Of a DNA stretch of 21,096 bases, positions 1-5,157 are shown one piece after another. Position numbers and translations under genes: made by a program. The notes under the pieces are model-generated. The model worked only from the letters and a program-made list of their open reading frames with translations, made no database searches and was not told the DNA's origin. Position 1 is the first letter of the stretch; each line of letters opens with the position of its first letter. The stretch is from a virus, in IMG/VR virus record IMGVR_UViG_3300026116_000108, positions 1 through 21,096 of that record. The stretch is one strand, 5' to 3'.

Positions 1-488
1 CGCAAGACAAGAGTAAACATGCCCTCCACGGTGATTTTTTCGTCCAGCATTCTGCCGATGGTTTTTGCCTTAACTCGTCCACTATCGCTAGTATCACTGT
101 GAGAAAGGATGTAAACGCGGACATCAGAAGCAAGGCCCCCGGCAGCCACGAGAATATTCCAAGCATTTCTACCTATCTCCGTAAACTTGTCGTATCCACG
201 TTCTTCGCTCCTGCGCATGAACTCATTTGCCATGACATACTGAAAATCATCAATGACAATGATCTTGCGCTTGGTCTTCTGCATCAACGTTACGATCTCA
301 GGCGCTTTATCGGTAACAAAGATGTTACCTTTCTTTGCCTCCATATCAAACTTCTTCCAGCTTGCTGACCTAAACGGCAATGGCTTTTCTAGTGCCTGAA
401 TAAGCAGCACATCCTCAGGCGAGAACTTCTCAAGAGACGTGGACTTGCCGCTACCAGTTTCACCTAATACCAGAGTGGCTATGCTCAT
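1..488 (-). CDS. P-loop ATPase, AAA_24/Sak4-like candidate (C-terminus cut by window edge)
   Basis: The reading frame opens at the ATG at 488 and stays open to base 1, so only about 162 N-terminal residues are visible. A Walker A motif, GETGSGKS, lies at residues 9-16. A Walker B strand, KIIVIDDFQ, lies near residue 80 and is followed by a stretch ending in YILSHSD, which looks like the sensor region of RecA-like ATPases. Small phage P-loop proteins of this kind (Pfam AAA_24, including Sak4-type single-strand annealing recombinases) often sit beside an exonuclease, as here. The start overlaps the stop of the upstream gene by ATGA (485-488), so translation is probably coupled. The P-loop assignment is firm. 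The recombinase role is inferred from family and neighbours, and a helicase loader or another ATPase role remains possible. Confidence 0.8.
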   Translation of the reverse strand, partial: MSIATLVLGETGSGKSTSLEKFSPEDVLLIQALEKPLPFRSASWKKFDMEAKKGNIFVTDKAPEIVTLMQKTKRKIIVIDDFQYVMANEFMRRSEERGYDKFTEIGRNAWNILVAAGGLASDVRVYILSHSDTSDSGRVKAKTIGRMLDEKITVEGMFTLVL

Positions 489-829
489 TGCATTCTCCCC
501 AATCGCTTCTTTGTTTCCTCCAACGCTTCTATAAACGATTCTTGTTCGCGTTCTTGTCGTATGCTAGCAACCAAGCTTTCAAAATTAATACCGCATGCCT
601 CTGCTCTTTCTCTTGCAAATTCTGCTAAAGCTTTTTGAAAGACAGGATCATATTTATACGTTTCCTCTTGATTCAACATTAATGCCTGCTCCCCTTCGGG
701 ATTACACTGGAAGATAATGCAGTACTCATCCGCCCAAGCACGAAGGAACAATTGTCGTTCTCCGTGTTCATCTTCCACCATCATGTAAAACGCTTGCATT
801 GGTAGCGCTTCTTTAATTTTTAAGCTCAC
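485..829 (-). CDS. Hypothetical 114-residue protein between nuclease and P-loop ATPase
   Basis: I do not recognise this protein. The N-terminal half looks like mixed alpha/beta (FYMMVEDEHGERQLFLRAW). The C-terminal half is a charged helix rich in Glu, Arg and Lys, ending KKRLGRMQ. There is no signal peptide, membrane segment or metal motif. It lies 10 bp after the nuclease gene and overlaps the following ATPase gene by 4 bp, so it belongs to the same leftward transcription unit. Its place between two recombination-type genes suggests a partner in DNA metabolism, but that is context only. A GAAAG-like element precedes the ATG. Confidence 0.75.
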   Translation of the reverse strand: MSLKIKEALPMQAFYMMVEDEHGERQLFLRAWADEYCIIFQCNPEGEQALMLNQEETYKYDPVFQKALAEFARERAEACGINFESLVASIRQEREQESFIEALEETKKRLGRMQ

Positions 830-839
830 TTGCTTTCTC

Positions 840-1739
840 CTATTTCCGCTCTAGCGGTGACCAAAATTGAATTTCATATTGATCATAAAATGCTTCCGGG
901 TTTGGTGTGGTGCATAGCCTTGTGTACTCACATGGCCTTGCGTAGCTATAGCAGCTATCGCCCATCCTGTGCAAATAACTGCTAAGTTCAAATGCTTCCA
1001 CCATATTGCAGACTTCAGCATTTAATACCCGCCACCATTGTGCAAGTTGGAAAGGTGTACGGAATACCGAAACTCTAACATGATCTATGCCACTTGCGGA
1101 AACTCCGATGCCACGAATTAACCCACTCGCTGTATCGCCCGGAGCCGCAAATACTGTTGTCGCAAAATACAGATATCCAGTTAGCTGAGTATCCATATCC
1201 CATTTGCTAAACCACGAATCGGTAAAGCGCCCCGCGGTCTTCTCATCCACCACCACAATGGCGTCTGTGTCCACATCGCGAGCCAACATATCCATGCGAC
1301 CGCAATATACCAATGGCTTGCCGGTAGCTGGGTGGTTCATCGGCAGCTCAAGATGGAACTCGTACTCAATGCCGTCATTCACGGGCACCAATGGGTCCTC
1401 ATCCAATGGCCACTGTCTGAAGTAGCTGCACACAGCATTGAGTAGATTCCCAAGCGTTTTTGAGTTCTTCGCAGGAGGTATGCGCGTGCCATACGATTTA
1501 GCCGCAGCCTCGGTCGCGGCATCGACGGCATCAATGCAGGGAAGTCTGTCCACAAAGTAAGCTCGGCGTCCAGCTTCAATGCCCGCAGCCATGGCCTTGC
1601 CGAAGTGCAAATCAATTGATATTTCATCATCTTTCACCTTCAATCCCTGGCAGTGCCGCCGCATGAAGTACTGTGGGCACCGCCGCCAATCTTTCATCAT
1701 CGTGTTGTCGATGGCCTCTGGAAAGCGCAACTCAGTCAT
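840..1739 (-). CDS. PD-(D/E)XK exonuclease, Cas4/RecB-like, with possible Fe-S cysteines
   Basis: This is a 299-residue nuclease of the PDDEXK_1/Cas4-RecB type, expected to cut or resect DNA during phage recombination or replication. The visible motifs are LHFGKAMAAG near residues 44-53, GRMD (Asp150), VVDEKTAG (Asp165, Glu166, Lys167) and QLTGY (Gln185-Tyr189). These correspond to the family's acidic metal ligands, catalytic Lys and Q-Y motif. Cys21 plus Cys263, Cys270 and Cys276 give the one-plus-three Cys layout of Cas4/AddB-type Fe-S nucleases. I chose the ATG at 1739, preceded by GGGAGA at good spacing, rather than the longer frame starting at 1766. The start lies 8 bp inside the end of the upstream gene. 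A Sak4-like ATPase two genes downstream fits an exonuclease/annealing pair. Confidence 0.85.
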   Translation of the reverse strand: MTELRFPEAIDNTMMKDWRRCPQYFMRRHCQGLKVKDDEISIDLHFGKAMAAGIEAGRRAYFVDRLPCIDAVDAATEAAAKSYGTRIPPAKNSKTLGNLLNAVCSYFRQWPLDEDPLVPVNDGIEYEFHLELPMNHPATGKPLVYCGRMDMLARDVDTDAIVVVDEKTAGRFTDSWFSKWDMDTQLTGYLYFATTVFAAPGDTASGLIRGIGVSASGIDHVRVSVFRTPFQLAQWWRVLNAEVCNMVEAFELSSYLHRMGDSCYSYARPCEYTRLCTTPNPEAFYDQYEIQFWSPLERK

Positions 1740-2058
1740 GTACTTCTCCCTTCGTTGCGCGCTCAAGCGCTTCTTTCAAGCGCAATCCGAGCGGAGCCAT
1801 TGCCTTGTGCCTAAACTCCACGTACGGCGGATCATCATTCACCTTGCACTCGAGCATGCGAATCTGCGGATAGAGCATCCTTGCGCCCTCATCCTGCAAT
1901 ACCAAACGTCTGGCCCGGTAAAAGTCCAAGCGGTCGGCTTGCGCCCGCTTTAAATTCTCACAAGGCACTTTCACCACCGTTTCTGGGCTTCTTTCCAGTA
2001 GGTCAAATAGCTCCAACCAGTACGGATTGCAGCCACGTATATCTTTTGGCGCTGTCAT
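1732..2058 (-). CDS. Hypothetical 108-residue protein heading the left operon
   Basis: I do not recognise this protein. The ATG at 2058 is preceded by TGAGGAAAC, a good ribosome site, so I prefer it to the upstream in-frame ATG at 2091. The protein is soluble, helical and basic, with segments such as YWLELFDLLERSPE and a basic C-terminus ending in KGEVHD. It overlaps the nuclease start by 8 bp and is the first gene leftward of the 2059-2575 noncoding region, so a leftward promoter for the operon should lie there. No known domain can be named from the sequence alone. Confidence 0.7.
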   Translation of the reverse strand: MTAPKDIRGCNPYWLELFDLLERSPETVVKVPCENLKRAQADRLDFYRARRLVLQDEGARMLYPQIRMLECKVNDDPPYVEFRHKAMAPLGLRLKEALERATKGEVHD

Positions 2059-2261
2059 TGTTTCCTCATCAAGTTTGCGTCTAAAAATCACTACATTCTA
2101 TGTAAAAGCTATGACCTGTCGTCCGGTTAGAAGTTCAGCTTTTTATCTAGGAAAATTCGAATATCTGATAACTGAGGTGATATCAGGGTGATACTAGGCG
2201 ACGGATGGGGCTTATCTTCAGCGGAGCCCTTACTCAGACCTCTACTAACAGATAGGGCAAA

Positions 2262-2309
2262 TTAGCCCTTCCGTAGCCCTCTATATGTCTCCACTAGCCC
2301 CTTAAACGG
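2262..2309 (+). repeat. Left arm of 48-bp imperfect inverted repeat
   Basis: This arm begins TTAGCCC and ends CTTAAACGG. Read on the plus strand it aligns without gaps to the minus strand of 2508-2555, with 36 identities in 48. The best-kept block is ATGTCTC followed by TAG, CCC and TTAAA. Shortly upstream, AGGGC and GCCCT (2254-2269) form a further short inverted repeat. Confidence 0.65.
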
Positions 2310-2365
2310 CACCCCCGGCAATTTTGGGCAAAAAGAAGAAAAGAAAATTTATTTTCGAAAAGGTG

Positions 2366-2394
2366 TTGACATGCCATCGACGTCTATATAATAT
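2366..2394 (+). promoter_or_regulatory. Sigma70-like promoter candidate, rightward
   Basis: TTGACA at 2366-2371 is followed after 17 bases by TAATAT at 2389-2394. TATAAT also occurs at 2387-2392 with 15-base spacing. This is the best promoter match seen in the region, yet it points away from the nuclease operon and antisense to the leftward small genes. It could drive a short RNA or a priming transcript. It overlaps the start of the TATAAAGGG tandem repeat, so a dedicated phage polymerase site is another possibility. Confidence 0.45.
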
Positions 2395-2429
2395 AAAGGG
2401 TATAAAGGGGGAGTCTATCTATATATAAA

Positions 2430-2458
2430 AAAATACTCTCGTACAGACATTGTAACAA
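2430..2458 (-). promoter_or_regulatory. Weak leftward promoter candidate for the nuclease/ATPase operon
   Basis: On the minus strand TTGTTA (2458-2453) and TATTTT (2435-2430) are separated by 17 bases, each matching the sigma70 hexamers at four of six positions. It lies about 370 bp upstream of the ATG at 2058. It is proposed mainly because the leftward operon needs a promoter after this long gap. Confidence 0.25.
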
Positions 2459-2507
2459 TCCTTTTTGACAACATTGGCGAGTACTTGGCCAAAGGGTGGG
2501 GGGTACC

Positions 2508-2555
2508 CCATTTAAGGGTCTAATAGAGACATAAATGGGGCATCAAAGGGGCTAA
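2508..2555 (-). repeat. Right arm of 48-bp imperfect inverted repeat
   Basis: On the minus strand this arm begins TTAGCCCC and contains TTTATGTCTC, TAG and ACCCTTAAA, matching the left arm at 36 of 48 positions. The plus-strand 13-mer GGCATCAAAGGGG at 2539-2551 recurs exactly at 5937-5949 in the other palindrome-rich intergenic region. A shared 13-mer alone is not significant in 21 kb. Confidence 0.65.
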
Positions 2556-2575
2556 GGCGATATACGCGCCATATT

Positions 2576-2758
2576 TTATAATGCTATTTGGAAACTAACT
2601 GGTGCATATTCATTCCACGTTACGCCCTTCGGATCGAGCTTCGCTCGCAAATGTAACAATTTGGCGTACATTTCCTTGCCTTTTCGCCAAATTCTTTGGT
2701 CGTCACTGTAGGCAAAATGCCAATCATGTTGTTTCAAAAGTGCAACATACTCATCCAT
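2576..2758 (-). CDS. Hypothetical 60-residue phage protein, last of the small-gene train
   Basis: I cannot name a function. The start at 2758 (MDEYVALLKQHDWHF) is preceded by GAGGGG at a workable distance and lies just after the upstream stop (2762-2760), so the longer frame from 2809 is unlikely. The protein has a compact pattern HDWHFAYSDD followed by a basic middle and WNEYAP near the C-terminus. Small phage proteins with a D-W-Y/H...SDD pattern are familiar, but their role is unknown to me. No membrane segment or signal peptide is seen. Confidence 0.7.
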   Translation of the reverse strand: MDEYVALLKQHDWHFAYSDDQRIWRKGKEMYAKLLHLRAKLDPKGVTWNEYAPVSFQIAL

Positions 2759-2759
2759 T

Positions 2760-2978
2760 TCACACCCCTCGCTCACTGTCAAATACCATTTTGGCAATAG
2801 CCAATGCATTGTCGAAGCTGGTTTCCTGCATGATGCACGCCGTGTGCATCAAGTCCACCAGCAAATCACACAGATCGCTTTGCGTGACGGGCTGGCCACG
2901 CTTGTCCAAATAGCCAAGATAGAACTTCAACGTCTCCAGGCCCGCCTCACGGCCTCGCTTAATCACTTCAGTACGCAT
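2760..2978 (-). CDS. Hypothetical 72-residue helical protein
   Basis: I do not recognise this protein. I chose the ATG at 2978 because GGAGG lies five bases before it. The in-frame ATG at 2990 lacks such a site. The protein is probably all-helical, with a run of hydrophobic and acidic residues in the middle (SDLCDLLVDLMHTACIM). It ends two bases before the next start, which implies coupled translation. It could be a small host-takeover or regulatory protein, as is common in such trains, but nothing in the sequence shows this. Confidence 0.65.
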   Translation of the reverse strand: MRTEVIKRGREAGLETLKFYLGYLDKRGQPVTQSDLCDLLVDLMHTACIMQETSFDNALAIAKMVFDSERGV

Positions 2979-3001
2979 CAAAACCTCCATAATCGCCTTA
3001 C

Positions 3002-3019
3002 AGGCGTTTATTTACGCCT
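3002..3019. other. Perfect 6-bp hairpin over a stop codon
   Basis: AGGCGT (3002-3007) and ACGCCT (3014-3019) are perfectly complementary around a six-base loop. The hairpin overlaps the TAA of the 46-residue gene. There is no T-run after it, so a classical terminator is unlikely. An RNA-stability or processing element is possible. Confidence 0.3.
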
Positions 3020-3148
3020 TGCCTTAGTCAATCTACTGTTGAGCCATCCAAAGCCCTCGTAGAGCGTTTTAACCACGCCCACAACGGCAATGGTCAATAG
3101 GCAACTCATGCAGAACAAATAGAACCCAAACAAAATCATTTGCACCAT
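3008..3148 (-). CDS. 46-residue single-span membrane protein
   Basis: The ATG at 3148 has an excellent ribosome site (GAGGTGAGCTGATG). The frame gives a 46-residue protein that begins MVQMILFGFYLFCM and continues with a hydrophobic stretch to about residue 26 (VVGVV). A basic tail ending TKARRK follows. This is a classical single-span inner-membrane protein with a positively charged cytoplasmic end. It fills the gap between two small genes in the same operon. Phage membrane peptides of this size can be holin-like, superinfection-exclusion or host-takeover factors. Which one applies cannot be told from the sequence. Confidence 0.65.
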   Translation of the reverse strand: MVQMILFGFYLFCMSCLLTIAVVGVVKTLYEGFGWLNSRLTKARRK

Positions 3149-3215
3149 CAGCTCACCTCGCGTTAAAATTGAGCGGCCGTGGTAGGGCAGGCCGCCGCAT
3201 GCGTGTTAACAACAC

Positions 3216-3503
3216 TCAATCCTTACCATACTTCTTGCGGTAGTAGGCCAACGTCTTCTGCATTTCTGTCTCCCACTCCTGCTTTTCTTTCTCCCAAGCA
3301 GCTTTTTGCTCCTCTTCACTCATCAGCTTCTTTTGGGCGGCATCGCCGCCCATAAGCAACGCCGCCACCTCATCCACCGGCACCTCTACTGTATGAAACC
3401 CCTCGCCCAGCGTATCGATCCAAGTCCTTCCATAGTCATCTCGCTTGACCCACGTGACATGCTCCTTATTCACCCAAATGTCGCCAATTTTCACCAACTT
3501 CAT
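3216..3503 (-). CDS. Hypothetical 95-residue protein with charged C-terminal helix
   Basis: The start at 3503 (MKLVKIGDIWVNKEH) is preceded by GGAG and overlaps the upstream stop as ATGA (3500-3503), so it is preferred to 3536. The N-terminal half looks like a small beta-fold with aromatic residues. The second half is a long, highly charged, probably coiled-coil helix (EEEQKAAWEKEKQEWETEM). No catalytic motif is visible. It may bind a partner through the helix, but its function is not recognised. Confidence 0.7.
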   Translation of the reverse strand: MKLVKIGDIWVNKEHVTWVKRDDYGRTWIDTLGEGFHTVEVPVDEVAALLMGGDAAQKKLMSEEEQKAAWEKEKQEWETEMQKTLAYYRKKYGKD

Positions 3504-3694
3504 AGCATCTCCTTCAAACTCTCCAGAAAATCGCAAATATGGTTAAACTTTACAGAAGGTAAATCTATCAAGTTTCGCAGTGCATCCGGCCTCCGCTCCG
3601 CCAACGCCTTCAATGCGTCCTCCTGCTCCGCGTTTTCCACATGTAATCGCAACACGTACGGTCTAAACTCGTTCTCTACTTTCTCAATCTTCAT
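3500..3694 (-). CDS. Hypothetical 64-residue protein
   Basis: I do not recognise this protein. It begins MKIEKVENEFRPYVLRLHVE and then becomes mostly helical. It overlaps both neighbours by 4 bp (ATGA at each end), a strong sign that it is translated as part of the chain. There is no cysteine motif, signal peptide or membrane segment. Its start follows a weak purine stretch, so translation probably depends on coupling to the 34-residue gene upstream. Confidence 0.65.
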   Translation of the reverse strand: MKIEKVENEFRPYVLRLHVENAEQEDALKALAERRPDALRNLIDLPSVKFNHICDFLESLKEML

Positions 3695-3795
3695 TTAAAA
3701 TCCTTCAACGCAGTATAAAAGTTCGCTAACACTCTCCGCACCACCTCGCCATTCACCAAGTCGGAGCGCTTCCTCAATTCACCCGCAACCTTCAT
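3691..3795 (-). CDS. 34-residue basic peptide with a strong ribosome site
   Basis: The ATG at 3795 follows AGGAGG at six-base spacing, one of the strongest ribosome sites in the window. The frame reads MKVAGELRKRSDLVNGE and continues as a short amphipathic helix to a stop overlapping the next ATG (ATGA). It also overlaps the end of the upstream gene by 17 bp. The peptide is basic and probably helical. Its function is unknown. The ribosome site and the coupled end make it likely to be real. Confidence 0.6.
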   Translation of the reverse strand: MKVAGELRKRSDLVNGEVVRRVLANFYTALKDFK

Positions 3796-3967
3796 TTCCA
3801 CCCTCCTGCTTCATCAACTCCATATACCGCGCATGCAACTTCAGCACCCTGCGCAACTCATCCGCCGTCCACGCTCCCTCTAACTCAATCTCTCCGTCAT
3901 CCAAAAAATACACTTCATAGAAACCCACAATTTCCTTCAACTCCGCCTTAATTTCCTCTAACGTCAT
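3779..3967 (-). CDS. Hypothetical 62-residue acidic protein
   Basis: I do not recognise this protein. The chosen ATG at 3967 has GAGGAG upstream within the end of the preceding gene. A GTG one codon earlier is also in frame. The protein begins MTLEEIKAELKEIVGF, is acidic and probably alpha/beta, and ends in a Gly/Asn/Cys-rich tail. It sits 3 bp after its upstream neighbour. The ORF is well placed in the train, but nothing in it indicates a biochemical role. Confidence 0.65.
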   Translation of the reverse strand: MTLEEIKAELKEIVGFYEVYFLDDGEIELEGAWTADELRRVLKLHARYMELMKQEGGNEGCG

Positions 3968-3970
3968 CAC

Positions 3971-4177
3971 TCACTCCTCACTCTCATTGATCCCGCCCCA
4001 CTCACTCGTCCAAAACTCCACTTTCTTGCCATTCTCAAACGTCACCACCAAACTCCCGCCATCCACCGCCAATTCCCCGCTATCGTTTATATAAACCAGC
4101 GCCTCCTTCACCTCCGCATCCCGCACAATCCCCCCAAATATCTCCCGCACCTTCACAAACAACTCGTAATTCGTCAT
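3971..4177 (-). CDS. Hypothetical 68-residue acidic protein
   Basis: I do not recognise this protein. The ATG at 4177 has GGAGTGA upstream. The N-terminal half appears helical (MTNYELFVKVREIFGG) and the second half is a beta-hairpin-like, acidic segment (GELAVDGGSLVVTFENGKK). It has no membrane segment or cysteines. It lies 3 bp after the stop of the upstream small gene. It may be an antirestriction-like or takeover protein given its acidity, but that is speculation from composition and position. Confidence 0.65.
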   Translation of the reverse strand: MTNYELFVKVREIFGGIVRDAEVKEALVYINDSGELAVDGGSLVVTFENGKKVEFWTSEWGGINESEE

Positions 4178-4180
4178 CGC

Positions 4181-4351
4181 TCACTCCATCCTATCCAAAC
4201 AATATCCCGCATCCACAAACCCCGACACAACCTGTTGCCTAATATGCATCCTCATGTACGCCCTCGCCTGTCTGCCCCACATCCAATACCATGCCATTAC
4301 CTCCTCTCTATATGCCCCTACGGGGCTGACATTTGACATCACACACTTCAT
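4181..4351 (-). CDS. 56-residue aromatic/basic protein (start uncertain: 4351 or 4297)
   Basis: The ATG at 4351 overlaps the upstream stop (ATGA) and gives 56 residues. An internal in-frame ATG at 4297 follows AGGAGG closely and would give 38 residues beginning MAWYWMWGRQARAYMRM. The hairpin at 4314-4326 lies between the two starts. The core is strikingly rich in Trp, Tyr, Met and Arg. It is not a clean membrane segment, but it could associate with a membrane or nucleic acid. Both starts leave the stop two to three bases before the next gene. I do not recognise the protein. Confidence 0.5.
   Translation of the reverse strand: MKCVMSNVSPVGAYREEVMAWYWMWGRQARAYMRMHIRQQVVSGFVDAGYCLDRME
4314..4326. 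other. GC-rich hairpin ahead of an internal ribosome site
   Basis: GCCCC (4314-4318) and GGGGC (4322-4326) pair around a three-base loop. On the leftward transcript it lies just upstream of the AGGAGG that could start the 38-residue form at 4297, so it could affect which start is used. There is no T-tract for termination. Confidence 0.35.
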
Positions 4352-4419
4352 GAAAGTTCAACACACGCTACACAAATAGATAAAATTGCTGTAATCACCA
4401 CAAACGCCAGCGCAATCAC
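4348..4419 (-). CDS. 23-residue hydrophobic peptide (GTG start)
   Basis: The frame starts at a GTG that overlaps the upstream stop (GTGA, 4416-4419) and ends by overlapping the next ATG (ATGA). Its sequence reads VIALAFVVITAILSICVACV and then ELS. That is essentially one transmembrane helix with two cysteines. A GGGGGTGA stretch lies just upstream. A peptide this short can arise by chance. The overlaps on both sides and the clean hydrophobic character argue that it is translated. Confidence 0.4.
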   Translation of the reverse strand: MIALAFVVITAILSICVACVELS

Positions 4420-4571
4420 AATTCACCCCCACCAATTGCCATCAACTCAAAATCCCGAAATGTATCGGCATCAACGTACCGAGATTCCAGGGGAATCTCG
4501 AACCACTCTTGAAAGACATGCATCTTGAAATGCCAATGCCAATCCAGCCTATAAAAATGCGACCACATCAT
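4416..4571 (-). CDS. 51-residue aromatic/His-rich small protein
   Basis: The ATG at 4571 overlaps the upstream stop (ATGA). A second ATG at 4568 is at better distance from the GAGGTG site, giving 50 residues. The N-terminus is full of Trp, His and Phe (WSHFYRLDWHWHFKMHVF), followed by an acidic middle and a Gly-rich end. I do not recognise it. The His/Trp cluster could bind a metal or a surface, but no defined motif is present. The gene closes the gap between the 55-residue and 23-residue genes. Confidence 0.5.
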   Translation of the reverse strand: MMWSHFYRLDWHWHFKMHVFQEWFEIPLESRYVDADTFRDFELMAIGGGEL

Positions 4572-4735
4572 GTCACCTCTTTAGTCTTCGTTACGGTTTC
4601 GAGGCGGCTTTGCCGCACCAATGTGCAAATTACAGCACCGTACTCTGCATCGATCTTATCTGCGGCCTTACGGGCCGCATTGCGCGTCTTGTACCGATGG
4701 ATTGTGTTGGTCTTGGTGTTTGTGAACTCGAACAT
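4568..4735 (-). CDS. 55-residue basic protein, paralogue of the gene at 5014-5157
   Basis: The ATG at 4735 follows AAAGGATAAATC, an acceptable ribosome site. The protein reads MFEFTNTKTNT at the start, and its middle carries a Lys/Arg-rich helix ending KIDAEYGAVICT. The same layout occurs in the 47-residue protein two genes upstream: M-[FY]-E, then KT, then a basic helix, then K-[IV]-D-x-EYGAV. The two are therefore probably duplicated genes. Their function is not recognised. The basic helix could bind nucleic acid. The stop overlaps the next start (ATGA at 4568-4571). Confidence 0.6.
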   Translation of the reverse strand: MFEFTNTKTNTIHRYKTRNAARKAADKIDAEYGAVICTLVRQSRLETVTKTKEVT

Positions 4736-4738
4736 GAT

Positions 4739-5017
4739 TTATCCTTTCATCACCCATTCAGCTTGCTTAAAGATGCGCCTTGCCATCATCCAATCCAACA
4801 TGCATCGATAACTTGCAAACAACGCTTCACTTACCACACCATCTGCATAGATGACTCTTATGCGCCCGTTGAAGTCGTTATTCTCATCCTTCCAGTACAC
4901 CAAGCGCACTACCTTTGCGGGATGCCTCAGTATTCCCCTCAGGTTCTTCGAGGTGAACGCTATGCTTCCATCAATGCGCTTGCCAACGGTGCTCCACTGA
5001 TCAATTGGATATTTCAT
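4739..5017 (-). CDS. Hypothetical 92-residue protein
   Basis: I do not recognise this protein. The start at 5017 (MKYPIDQWSTVGKR) is chosen because it overlaps the preceding stop (ATGA) and has GAGGTG upstream. The longer frame from 5053 would run through the upstream gene. It looks alpha/beta, with strands around VVRLVYWKDE and GRIRVIYADG, then a helix with paired aromatic and basic residues (CMLDWMMARRIFKQAEW). No known catalytic motif is visible. It stands between the two paralogous mini-genes. Confidence 0.7.
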   Translation of the reverse strand: MKYPIDQWSTVGKRIDGSIAFTSKNLRGILRHPAKVVRLVYWKDENNDFNGRIRVIYADGVVSEALFASYRCMLDWMMARRIFKQAEWVMKG

Positions 5018-5157
5018 GATTGCACCTCTACCAAACGCGGATAAGTGGTGCACACCGCACCGTACTCGCGGTCAACCTTGTTGCGCAGCTTCATAATGGC
5101 CTCCAGCGTGGCACGGCGATAAACCTGTCCAGTCTTCAGATTACGCATCTCATACAT
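5014..5157 (-). CDS. 47-residue small protein, first gene of the leftward train
   Basis: The ATG at 5157 follows AGGAGG at five-base spacing, a strong ribosome site. The protein begins MYEMRNLKTGQVYRR, continues as a basic helix and contains KVDREYGAVCT, matching its paralogue at 4568-4735. It is the promoter-proximal gene of the leftward small-gene train, so it should be expressed early. Its function is unknown. The stop overlaps the next ATG. Confidence 0.65.
   Translation of the reverse strand: MYEMRNLKTGQVYRRATLEAIMKLRNKVDREYGAVCTTYPRLVEVQS

Larger units (their letters stand above)
2059..2575. other. Intergenic region with inverted repeats and A/T-rich core (candidate origin or control region)
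   Basis: About 517 bp have no credible gene on either strand. The region holds two 48-bp arms in inverted orientation (2262-2309 and 2508-2555) that match at 36 of 48 positions without gaps. They flank a 198-bp A/T-rich core. The core contains TTGACA/TAATAT on the plus strand, a weaker leftward promoter candidate, the tandem TATAAAGGG repeat (2392-2409) and an A-tract. It interrupts an otherwise tightly packed leftward gene cluster. A replication origin, a bidirectional regulatory region or a small RNA gene would each fit. The sequence does not decide between them. Confidence 0.55.

Noticed and set aside
99-368. 89-residue rightward frame at the left edge
   Set aside because: It is antisense to the P-loop ATPase with intact Walker A and B motifs and has no ribosome site.
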